Notes under the pieces: generated by a model
What the model saw: only the letters and a program-made list of their open reading frames with translations
The model's database searches: none
What the model was told of the DNA's origin: nothing
Part shown: in pieces, positions 6,756-12,504 of the stretch
Layout: each line of letters begins with the position of its first letter
Position numbering within the stretch: position 1 is the stretch's first letter
Program-made: the position numbers and the translations under genes
From: JBOGEB01 sp050743125
GTDB taxonomy: Bacteria; Actinomycetota; Nitriliruptoria; Euzebyales; Egibacteraceae
Reading direction: 5' to 3'
Assembly (NCBI GenBank): GCA_050743125.1
Contig: JBOGEB010000112.1
Span: forward strand, 1 to 13,795
DNA: 13,795 bases

Positions 6756-7072
6756 CAGCAGCAAGGGCGGCGACCGCCGCAGCTCGGCGGTGCCTCAGCC
6801 AGGCTGGTCAGGTGCGCCACCAGCTCGGCCAGCCGATCCCGCCGCAACCGGTAGTAGGTCCAATAGCGATATCGCTCCGCCTCAACCAACCCCGCCTCCC
6901 GCAACACCTTCAGATGGTGGCTGACCAGCGGCTGCGCCACACCCAAATCCTCAACCAGATGACAGACACACAGCTCCTCGACCGCCAGCAGCTCCACGAT
7001 CCGCCAACGCAACGGCTCACCCAACGCCTTCAGCCCAAGCACGGGGGAGTCGACGTCGATGGGCACGCTCAT
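6755..7072 (-). CDS. arsR: ArsR-family arsenic-responsive repressor
   Basis: The 105-residue winged-helix repressor has the classic As(III)/Sb(III) site ELCVCHL with C35 and C37 in the recognition-helix region. It is followed by the DNA-reading helix VAQPLVSHHLKVLREAGLV and the wing YWTYYRLRRD. The C-terminus adds CGGRRPCC (C98, C104, C105), which could supply further thiolate ligands. In this family metal binding releases the operator. The ATG at 7072 is chosen; a TTG at 7075 is in frame. It heads the ars operon, overlaps the aquaporin start by one base, and has its own operator over the promoter (7071-7092). Confidence 0.93.
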   Translation of the reverse strand: MSVPIDVDSPVLGLKALGEPLRWRIVELLAVEELCVCHLVEDLGVAQPLVSHHLKVLREAGLVEAERYRYWTYYRLRRDRLAELVAHLTSLAEAPPSCGGRRPCC

Positions 7073-7092
7073 CAAAATCGAGAATAGTTGAT
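7071..7092 (-). promoter_or_regulatory. arsR promoter with inverted-repeat operator; probably leaderless transcript
   Basis: Reading the minus strand, ATCAA and TTGAT form a perfect 5-bp inverted repeat separated by 12 bases. A -10-like TATTCT (plus coordinates 7081-7086) lies between the arms. The -10 is eight bases from the ATG at 7072, so transcription would start at or next to the start codon. A -35 is only weakly seen (ACCTTG, 17 bases upstream). ATCAA/TTGAT arms are typical of ArsR/SmtB operators. Repressor bound here would block both RNA polymerase and the start of the gene. Confidence 0.6.
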
Positions 7093-7433
7093 ACAGATGG
7101 CCGCAAGGTGAACGCTGTGCTGCGGCTGCACGTCAAGGTCTTGGCTAGGCGCGCAGGCGACGCACGGTTGCTGGTACGAGGCCTGCCCTGAGCAGCGCTG
7201 CCCAGCGAGGTTTCCGAACTCGAAGGCGGTGACGTCGACCATAAGCCGACCCAGCCGGCCGTGCGGCGCCGGCCGCAACCGCAGCCGAAGGGGATGCCGG
7301 CCGCATCACCGAGGCCGGGCTGACCCTGATCGAACGGCAGCGGTCCAAGCTCGGCATCGTCGAGCGGCTCGTCGCCCGCAAGCCCTGGCAAGCCCTGACA
7401 GAGCTACGACGGTCGAACCCTACGGAATCTGGC
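7093..7433. other. Intergenic stretch with unexplained coding-like segment
   Basis: No intact gene is visible between the arsR promoter and the blaI promoter. On the plus strand, 7242-7440 carries a frame with strong third-position G/C bias and no stop until TAG at 7440, reading in part GRITEAGLTLIERQRSKLG and IVERLVARKPWQALTELR. It has no convincing start and no recognised family. A shorter plus-strand frame from GTG 7108 (MNAVLRLHVKVLARRAGD) ends after 27 codons. Both look like remnants of lost genes, in keeping with the pseudogene slices to the left. Identity unknown. Confidence 0.35.
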
Positions 7434-7449
7434 CTACGATAGCCTGTAG
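7434..7449 (+). promoter_or_regulatory. Candidate BlaI operator over the blaI -10 box
   Basis: CTAC (7434-7437) and GTAG (7446-7449) form a dyad containing a -10-like TACGAT (7435-7440), 31 bases before the BlaI start codon. Known BlaI/MecI operators are dyads built on TAC/GTA cores, so self-repression is likely. Two further CTACG copies in the same direction begin at 7404 and 7420, spaced 16 and 14 bases from one another and from this one. A GAGGGG ribosome binding site (7472-7477) precedes the ATG. Confidence 0.5.
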
Positions 7450-7479
7450 TGGAGCACGGTTATCGACTAGAGAGGGGTC

Positions 7480-7941
7480 ATGGCAGAAGAGGCACGGTCC
7501 TTGCCGCTCGGGTCGCTGGAGGCCAAGATCATGCGGGTGCTCTGGGCGCGTCCTGAGCAGCTCATGCAGGTCAAGGACGTCCTCCCGCTGCTCGACGGCG
7601 ACCTCGCATACACGACCGTCATGACGGTCATGAGCCGGCTCCACGAGAAGGGGCTGCTTCGGCGCCGGCGCCAGGGCCGCGCCTGGGCCTACCGGGCCGC
7701 GTTGTCGCGCGAGGCCTACGTCGCCTCGACCATGGCGGAGGCGCTGCGGGTCGCCGAAAATCGTACGGCCGCGCTGCTGCACTTCGTGGCCGACCTCGAC
7801 CGGGCCGAGGCGGCAGCGCTTCGGCGCCTGCTCGCAGCGAGCGAGCCCAGGGGGTCGGGGGAAGGCCCCCCACAAGCCAGGGGGTCGGGGGAAGGCCCCC
7901 CACAAGCCAGGGGGTCGGGGGAAGGCCCCCCAAGCCCGTGA
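7480..7941 (+). CDS. blaI: BlaI/MecI/CopY-family repressor with repeat-encoded tail
   Basis: Residues 9-75 form the BlaI-type winged helix: LGSLEAKIMRVLW, then the recognition helix AYTTVMTVMSRLHEKGLL and the wing RRRRQGRAWAYRA. Residues 78-120 are the dimerisation helices. In this family the repressor is inactivated by proteolysis started by a partner M56 membrane protease, and the gene for such a protease overlaps here (GTGA). Residues 123-152 are three copies of a 10-residue unit (RGSGEGPPQA) encoded by a 30-bp tandem repeat. This low-complexity tail follows the normal end of the family, and the whole length is 153 residues against roughly 120-140 usual. Some relatives control beta-lactamases, others copper genes; no beta-lactamase gene lies in this window. 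Confidence 0.9.
   Translation: MAEEARSLPLGSLEAKIMRVLWARPEQLMQVKDVLPLLDGDLAYTTVMTVMSRLHEKGLLRRRRQGRAWAYRAALSREAYVASTMAEALRVAENRTAALLHFVADLDRAEAAALRRLLAASEPRGSGEGPPQARGSGEGPPQARGSGEGPPSP
7847..7936 (+). repeat. 30-bp tandem repeat, three copies, at the blaI 3' end
   Basis: Two perfect 30-bp units (7847-7876, 7877-7906) and a third identical through 7932 sit between the BlaI core and its stop. Each unit has two G5 runs separated by TC and then a C6 run, so it can form a short GGGGG/CCCCC hairpin with an AAGG loop; the six G5 runs could also form G-quadruplexes. Being 30 bp, each unit adds exactly ten codons and keeps the frame. The M56 start codon lies directly after the last copy, so these structures may affect its translation. 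Confidence 0.95.
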
Positions 7942-8858
7942 TCCACTCCCTGATGCTCCTCGTGTCGGGCGTCGTGATGATGCTCTGGCGGCCGTGCCAC
8001 TCTCGTGAGGGCCGGGCTCCGCGGCTGGCCGTGGCGCTCCTGCTCACGAGCGCCGCAGCGGTGTGGCTGGGGTCGTTCGGCGTCATGGTCGGGCTGCTGT
8101 CAGGGCAGTCCTCGGCCTTCACGTCTGCCGCCTGCGGGGTCGTCTGGCGCCAGCTGCTGAGCAGCCACATCTCCTGGTGGCAGGTTGCGATCGGGACCGC
8201 CTGGGTGGTCGCGTTGCCGACTCGCGGGGTTTGGTCGCTCGCTTCCAACATCCGCCGCAACGGCCAGCTGCTTCGGTCGCTGCGGCCGGTCGAGACGGTG
8301 GTCAACGACCCCGTTCATGGCGAGGTCCTTGTCGTCCCCGGCCTGTCGACGCCGGCGGTCACGCTGGGCCTGCTCCGCCCCGTCGTGGTCGTCGATGAGC
8401 GCTTCTGGGCTGGCGCACCGCCCCTCCAACGCGATGTCGTACTCGCACACGAGCAGGGCCACGTCCGCGGTCGCCACGGGCTCGTCGATGCGATCATGCG
8501 ACTGCTCACCGCCGGGATCGCACCGCTGCCCGCAGCCGCCGAGACTTACGCCTGCCTCAGGCGCCACCTCGAGGCGCTGGCGGATGATGCTGCCGTCCGG
8601 TGCCACGATCGCCAGACGGTGGGCGTCGCGCTCGGCCGCATCGCGCTCGCGGCGTGCCCGGCTGCGGGCCTGGGTGCCGCCGGTGCCAGCGTGTGGCGTG
8701 TCCAGCGGCTGGTCACCGCCTCCAGGATGCAGTGGCACGACCGGCTGTTGTTGTGGTCGATGCTGCTGGGCGTCGCGGTCGGGTTGGTGCTCGCCACTGC
8801 CGAGGTGGCCCATGCGCTCGGGCCTGTCACGAACGCGAGCTACTGCGTACTGCGGTAA
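7938..8858 (+). CDS. M56-family (BlaR1-type) membrane zinc protease
   Basis: The 306-residue protein has hydrophobic segments near residues 1-17, 30-55, 79-98 and 268-290, with a soluble protease domain between. The domain carries the zinc motif HEQGH (171-175) and a downstream ExxAD at E212-D216 as the expected third ligand. It has no C-terminal penicillin-binding sensor domain, like short BlaR-type proteins of actinobacteria, so the signal it senses is unknown. The GTG start overlaps the BlaI stop (GTGA), and pairing of these genes is the family rule: the protease triggers BlaI cleavage. No second gene follows on this strand. The gene ends 292 bp before the convergent metal repressor gene. 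Confidence 0.9.
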   Translation: MIHSLMLLVSGVVMMLWRPCHSREGRAPRLAVALLLTSAAAVWLGSFGVMVGLLSGQSSAFTSAACGVVWRQLLSSHISWWQVAIGTAWVVALPTRGVWSLASNIRRNGQLLRSLRPVETVVNDPVHGEVLVVPGLSTPAVTLGLLRPVVVVDERFWAGAPPLQRDVVLAHEQGHVRGRHGLVDAIMRLLTAGIAPLPAAAETYACLRRHLEALADDAAVRCHDRQTVGVALGRIALAACPAAGLGAAGASVWRVQRLVTASRMQWHDRLLLWSMLLGVAVGLVLATAEVAHALGPVTNASYCVLR

Positions 8859-8879
8859 CACACCGCCCTCTTGGGGGCT

Positions 8880-9150
8880 CCTCAGGTCGTGGCGATTGGA
8901 GTGACTCGTCGATGGCTGCGTCTCGTGCACGACGTCCCACAGCTGAGCGCCAATCAGCACTGCGAGGCCGAGCCAGACCAACGCGCTGTGTCCGCCGCTG
9001 AGGCCCGTGTGTGCAGCGTGAGAGCCGTGCCCATGGCATCCGGGACTTGTAGCGACCGCCGGCGCTGAGGGCGGACGCGGCCGAGGCGTGGGAGTGGCCG
9101 CGGCTCTCGCGCCGGTCTTCGATCGAGCCGTGTCCTTGCGGGCCGCTCAC
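8880..9150 (-). pseudogene. His-rich gene remnant coupled to the metal repressor (possible CDF-type transporter start)
   Basis: On the minus strand a GTG at 9150 overlaps the repressor stop (GTGA) and opens MSGPQGHGSIEDRRESRG, then HSHASAASALSAGGRYKSR. This His-rich beginning ending in SAGGR resembles the N-terminus of cation diffusion facilitator exporters, which often follow SmtB-type repressors. The frame then loses sense. In another frame the sequence continues as CHGHGSHAAHTGLSGGHS and a membrane-like ALVWLGLAVLIGAQLW, with strong third-position G/C bias. It has no proper end before it runs antisense into the M56 gene. I read this as a frameshifted or internally deleted gene; the CDF identity is a guess from the first 35 residues. 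Confidence 0.45.
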
Positions 9151-9536
9151 GCCGAACCCTCGTGGCGGAGGTGCTCGCGTGACAGGTCCAGCAGGATCCG
9201 GACGTGCGCGTCGTCGAGTCGGTAGTAGACCATCCGCCCGTCGCGGCGGCTGCGGACGACCCCGGCGGTGCGCAGCAGCCGCAGGGCGTGAGACACCGCC
9301 GGCTCGGAGACCTCCACCGTGGCCGCGAGATCGCACACGCACAACTCGCCAGCCTCGACCAGAGCGTAGAGCAGACGCGCTCGCGTCGGGTCGCCCAGCA
9401 GCCGGAACCTCCCTGCCAGCCGCTCGGCTTCCTCCGGTGACACAAGCCGCTCACGGGTGGCCGACACCCGGCCGGGGTCGACAGCCCGGACCGCGCACGC
9501 GTCGATACCCACCACGTCCCGGCTCGATCTGGCCAT
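9147..9536 (-). CDS. ArsR/SmtB-family metal sensor repressor with two candidate metal sites
   Basis: The ATG at 9536 follows a strong GGAGGTGG ribosome binding site and gives 129 residues. The winged helix covers about 35-107, with the recognition helix VSEPAVSHALRLLRTAGVV. It carries the alpha-3N-type pair ELCVCDL (C66, C68) plus C14 in the N-terminal arm. It also has a complete alpha-5-type set D109-x-H111 ... H122-x-x-H125, with the same spacing and residues as the zinc/cobalt sensor CzrA. Such repressors release DNA on binding Zn, Co, Cd, Pb or similar ions. Divergent from it lies the 9606-13795 envelope operon, and downstream a coupled His-rich gene remnant; either or both are likely targets. 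Confidence 0.92.
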   Translation of the reverse strand: MARSSRDVVGIDACAVRAVDPGRVSATRERLVSPEEAERLAGRFRLLGDPTRARLLYALVEAGELCVCDLAATVEVSEPAVSHALRLLRTAGVVRSRRDGRMVYYRLDDAHVRILLDLSREHLRHEGSA

Positions 9537-9605
9537 GCCACCTCCACACCTAAGCAACTGTTCAGACGTTAGCACCTGGTGGTCACCGTTGCTAGGCTCA
9601 ACGTC
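9537..9605. promoter_or_regulatory. Divergent promoter region between the metal repressor and the envelope operon
   Basis: The 69 bp between the two divergent start codons is A/T-richer than its surroundings. For the rightward operon a -10-like TAGGCT (9593-9598) lies seven bases before the GTG at 9606, suggesting a near-leaderless transcript; a -35 is only weakly matched (TTAGCA, 9569-9574). A CTAA...TTAG dyad spans about 9550-9572 and could be the repressor operator, but its arms are short. A shared operator would let one repressor control both directions. Confidence 0.4.
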
Positions 9606-9989
9606 GTGCGAACCGCCGACCTGCGCAGATGGCTCACGGCCGGCTTGCTGCTGGCCGTGACGCTGATTGCGTTGCTGGGTTCGCGGTCCGTTGACCTGCC
9701 GATCCTTACGGATGGGTGCGGGAACTCGGTCTGTGCGGAGCATGCCGGGTCGGTCCCTGCCGCGGGAGATCACGGCTTCCCGGCGCACGACCCCTGCCTG
9801 CACGACGATGCGTGTGGCGGGGGTGGGGCGCTCGGCCTGGGCGGGATGCTGCTCCTCGCCGTGGTTGCGGCGAAGGTGCTGCCGGAACCCGTGAGCCGGA
9901 CAGCGTCTCGACGGATCTGGGACGTGGTCGTGCCACCACTCGCGCTGCTCGTCGGCGGCATCGAGCGTCCTCCTCGCTTCGCCCGCTGA
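9606..9989 (+). CDS. Small membrane protein with Cys/His-rich loop
   Basis: From the GTG at 9606 the product is 127 residues; a GTG at 9579 is in frame but would overlap the promoter. A hydrophobic segment at 10-25 is followed by a loop (36-71) holding C38, C43, C64 and C70 with H46, H56, H61 and H66. A second hydrophobic stretch comes at 75-92 and a third at about 105-119. The topology suggests that the loop faces outside, where it could bind a metal or form disulfides. I do not recognise a family. It is the first gene after the divergent metal repressor and precedes copper-type genes, so a metal-related envelope role is plausible but unproven. Its 3' end takes part in an RNA structure that covers the next gene's ribosome binding site. 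Confidence 0.65.
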   Translation: MRTADLRRWLTAGLLLAVTLIALLGSRSVDLPILTDGCGNSVCAEHAGSVPAAGDHGFPAHDPCLHDDACGGGGALGLGGMLLLAVVAAKVLPEPVSRTASRRIWDVVVPPLALLVGGIERPPRFAR

Positions 9990-10047
9990 CTCCGGTCAGC
10001 TACGCCCGGCCGCATGCGCAGCGGCGGGCATCGAGGCGAAGCGAGGA
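9971..10047 (+). promoter_or_regulatory. Predicted three-way-junction RNA sequestering the DUF3105 ribosome binding site
   Basis: A perfect 13-bp inverted repeat (9971-9983 with 10035-10047) encloses two hairpins. One is GCTGAC-TCCG-GTCAGC (9985-10000), overlapping the stop codon of the upstream gene. The other is a G/C stem of 5+4 bp with a bulge (10004-10029). The right arm contains the GAGGA Shine-Dalgarno (10043-10047) of the ATG at 10053, so the fold would hide it. Ribosomes reaching the upstream stop would cover and open the left arm, which suggests translational coupling. Binding by a ligand or protein is also possible. Confidence 0.7.
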
Positions 10048-10052
10048 TAACC

Positions 10053-10697
10053 ATGGGCCATTCCGGCAACGAGCAGCTGGGTTCCCCCCACTGCGCGGCG
10101 GGCGAGCGGGGCGAGACGCAGGTTGAAACCCGCCAGCCGGTCCCGCGGGGCGCGAGGCTGGTGCCGGCCTTGTTGGGTCTGATCCCGGCCGCGTTGACGA
10201 TCATCCTGATCGTGGCCGGCGCGGTCACGCGCGCCGAGCGGGACCCGCAGGGATCGGTCCCGCCAGGGGTGGCGGAGATCCCAGTCGCCGGCCGTGAGCA
10301 CGTGCAGAGAGCCGTGGCGTACGCGCAGACGCCGCCCGCCGGCGGGGACCACGCGGCGGTCTGGCAGGACTGCGGGGCTTACGACGTGCCGGTGGCCAGC
10401 GAGGCTGCGGCGCACTCGCTGGAGCACGGCGCGGTGTGGGTGACGTACCGGCCGGATCTGCCCGCCGACCAGGTGATCACGCTCCGGTCGCTGGCCCAGC
10501 CCTCAAATTTTGTGCTGGTCAGCCCCTTCGGTGGGCTGCCGAGCCCGGTGGTCGCCTCCGCGTGGGGAACTCAGCTGCCACTCGACGCCGACGACGACCC
10601 GCGGCTGGAGGCGTTCGTCGTCGCCTTCGCCCAGGGTCCGCAGACCCCCGAGCCGGGGGCGCCTTGCAGCGGCGGAACCGCGGAGGTGAAGGGATGA
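10053..10697 (+). CDS. DUF3105 family membrane-anchored protein
   Basis: The ATG at 10053 follows GCGAGGA at five bases, giving 214 residues; an upstream GTG at 10014 would lie inside the RNA structure. Residues 37-57 form one membrane anchor after a cytoplasmic head. The outside domain carries DUF3105 landmarks: GREHV (H83), a PPAGGDH segment (H100), W104 and C107, HSLEHGAVWVTY (H121, E124, H125), GLPSPVVASAWG, then GPQTPEPGAPCSGG with C205. The conserved histidines and cysteines are suggestive of metal or redox chemistry, but no function is established that I know of. Its stop overlaps the DUF305 start (ATGA), a pairing I recall from other actinobacteria. Confidence 0.92.
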   Translation: MGHSGNEQLGSPHCAAGERGETQVETRQPVPRGARLVPALLGLIPAALTIILIVAGAVTRAERDPQGSVPPGVAEIPVAGREHVQRAVAYAQTPPAGGDHAAVWQDCGAYDVPVASEAAAHSLEHGAVWVTYRPDLPADQVITLRSLAQPSNFVLVSPFGGLPSPVVASAWGTQLPLDADDDPRLEAFVVAFAQGPQTPEPGAPCSGGTAEVKG

Positions 10698-11386
10698 ACC
10701 CCTCGAGCCTGCTCGGTGACGCGGAGTCCGGGCCGGCCGCCCGGACCGGTCGCTGCCTGCTGCTCGTGGCCGTCGCGGCGGCGGTCGTCGCGCTCGTGAC
10801 CGTCGTCACGGTGGTCGCCCCCCGCCGCGTGCGGGTGCCCGGTGATGGGTCGGCGGACGCCGGGTTCGCCCGGGACATGGCCGTCCACCATGCGCAGGCG
10901 GTGGAGATGGCCGAGCTGATCCGCACCCGCACCGACAACCATGACGTGCGGGTGTTGGCGGTCGACATATCCTTGACACAGCAGGCCCAGATCGGGTGGA
11001 TGTACGGCTGGCTCGACGCCTGGGGCCTGCCGGTGGGCGGCCGGCAGCCGGCGATGGCGTGGATGGGCATGCCCGCTGACGGGCTCATGCCCGGGATGGC
11101 CGCCCGCGCGCAGATCAACGAGCTCGCCGGCCTGTCCGGCGCGCAGGCCGACGCGCGGTTCCTACGGCTGATGATCCCCCACCACCAGGCGGGGGTGGCG
11201 ATGGCCCAGGCGGCGCTGGACCACGCCGGCCGGCCGGAGGTCCGCCGCCTGGCCGAGGCGATGGTCGCGGCGCAGCAAAGCGAGATAGCAGCCATGGGCG
11301 ATCTGCTGGCCGCCATCCCCGGCGCCCCGGCCCCGGCCGCCGGCGGCCACGGCGGACCGATGGAGCACCCGAAGGGAGGGCGGTGA
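10694..11386 (+). CDS. DUF305 family membrane-anchored protein
   Basis: The 230-residue product has a membrane segment at 20-42 and an outside four-helix-type domain with the two DUF305 signatures: FARDMAVHHAQAVEMAEL (H65, H66) and FLRLMIPHHQAGVAMAQAAL (H163, H164). Between them lies a methionine-rich stretch, M121, M124, M126, M132 and M135, and the C-terminus adds GGHGGPMEH. Paired His plus Met clusters fit binding of copper ions, and DUF305 genes often sit in copper loci; the biochemical role is not settled. The start is fixed by the ATGA overlap with DUF3105, and its TGA overlaps the next ATG (TGATG). Confidence 0.93.
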   Translation: MNPSSLLGDAESGPAARTGRCLLLVAVAAAVVALVTVVTVVAPRRVRVPGDGSADAGFARDMAVHHAQAVEMAELIRTRTDNHDVRVLAVDISLTQQAQIGWMYGWLDAWGLPVGGRQPAMAWMGMPADGLMPGMAARAQINELAGLSGAQADARFLRLMIPHHQAGVAMAQAALDHAGRPEVRRLAEAMVAAQQSEIAAMGDLLAAIPGAPAPAAGGHGGPMEHPKGGR

Positions 11387-12504
11387 TGCCGCAGCGGATC
11401 ATCATCGCGGTGGCCGCGGTCACCGCCTTGCTGGTCCTGCCGGCGGCGCCGGCGTTCGCGCACGGCGGCGGTGGCTCGGACGCGTCGAACTTCGCCAGCA
11501 CGATCAACGGGCTCGCCACCCTCGACGGCAAGGGAAACCCCGCCGGACCGCCGGTCGACCCGCCGGACGTTGAGTGGCGGGTGCTGGCCAACGACGCGCT
11601 GCTGCAGGTGACGAACCGCAGCGGGCAGGAGCTGGCTGTGCCCGGCTACAGCGGCGAGCCGTACCTGCGCGTCGGACCAGAGGTGGTGTGGGTGAACCGC
11701 AACTCGCCGGCGTACTACCTCAACAGCGACCGCTACGCCCAGGCCTCAGTACCCGAAGGGGTTTCCGCTGAGGCCGAACCGGACTGGGTCAAGGTCAGCA
11801 GCAAGCCAGTCTCGGCCTGGCACGACCATCGCATCCACTGGATGAGCCCCGCGCTGCCGCCCCAGGTCGTCGCCACCCGAGCCGAGCAGGCGGTGACGGT
11901 CAACGACTGGGTGGTCCCGTTCACGATCGGCAGCCGGCAGCTGGCAGTGACTGGACAGCTGCGCTGGTTCCCGCCGACGCCGTGGTGGCCGTGGCTGCTG
12001 GCCGGACTGGCCGTGACCGGGCTGCCGCTGGTGACCGCGCTGCGCCGCCCCGCCGGCGCAGGCCGCCGCCTGGCGCTGATCCGAGCGGGCGCGGTCGTGC
12101 TCGGCGTGCTCGCGGCGGTCGACGTTGTGCACGCGGTCGACGACGTGCTGGCCGTGCCCCTCGGGTTCACGCAGAACGCCCTCGCGTTCCTGCAGTCAAC
12201 GCTGTCCATCGCCATCGCAGGCTGGGGGGCGTACAGAGGCTGGCGCGGGGACGACGGCGCCCCTGCCGCGCTCGCGATCGGCGCTGGCGCGCTGGCGGTC
12301 GGGAGCGGGTTGACCCACCTGCCCACGCTGGTGTCCTCTCAGGTCGCGACGGTCCTGCCGGTCTGGTTCAGTCGGGCGGTGATCGCCGCCAACCTCGCGG
12401 TGGCCGCCTCGGTCGGGTTCGCGGTCTGGCGTGGCCGCGAGCCGCTGCCCGCCCCGCTCCCGCCGGGCGACGAGCCCACGCCAGCCACCGGAGACGTGCC
12501 ATGA
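11386..12504 (+). CDS. Signal-peptide multi-pass membrane protein with His-rich outer domain, copper-locus associated
   Basis: The ATG at 11386 lies five bases after GGGAGGG and overlaps the DUF305 stop; a GTG three bases earlier is in frame. Residues 1-25 are a signal peptide ending AFA, so the mature chain would begin with H26 (HGGGGSD). Residues 60-190 look like a beta-rich outer domain with the cluster WHDHRIHWM (H146, H148, H151, M153). From about 199 on there are five or six membrane segments, one with HAVDD between helices. The stop overlaps the CopC-CopD start (ATGA). I know no named family. Its position and His/Met content suggest periplasmic-side copper handling; this is an inference. 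Confidence 0.8.
   Translation: MPQRIIIAVAAVTALLVLPAAPAFAHGGGGSDASNFASTINGLATLDGKGNPAGPPVDPPDVEWRVLANDALLQVTNRSGQELAVPGYSGEPYLRVGPEVVWVNRNSPAYYLNSDRYAQASVPEGVSAEAEPDWVKVSSKPVSAWHDHRIHWMSPALPPQVVATRAEQAVTVNDWVVPFTIGSRQLAVTGQLRWFPPTPWWPWLLAGLAVTGLPLVTALRRPAGAGRRLALIRAGAVVLGVLAAVDVVHAVDDVLAVPLGFTQNALAFLQSTLSIAIAGWGAYRGWRGDDGAPAALAIGAGALAVGSGLTHLPTLVSSQVATVLPVWFSRAVIAANLAVAASVGFAVWRGREPLPAPLPPGDEPTPATGDVP

Noticed and set aside
7093..7480. Insertion sequence or transposase remnant between the ars and bla regions
   Set aside because: No terminal inverted repeats, target duplications or transposase motifs were seen.
7847..7936. CRISPR array
   Set aside because: The 30-bp units are directly adjacent with no spacers, lie inside a coding frame, and no cas gene is present.
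8100..8981. 293-codon minus-strand ORF opposite the M56 protease
   Set aside because: Most of it is the shadow of the M56 gene. Only its first ~40 codons, outside that gene, look coding, and these are treated as part of the His-rich remnant.
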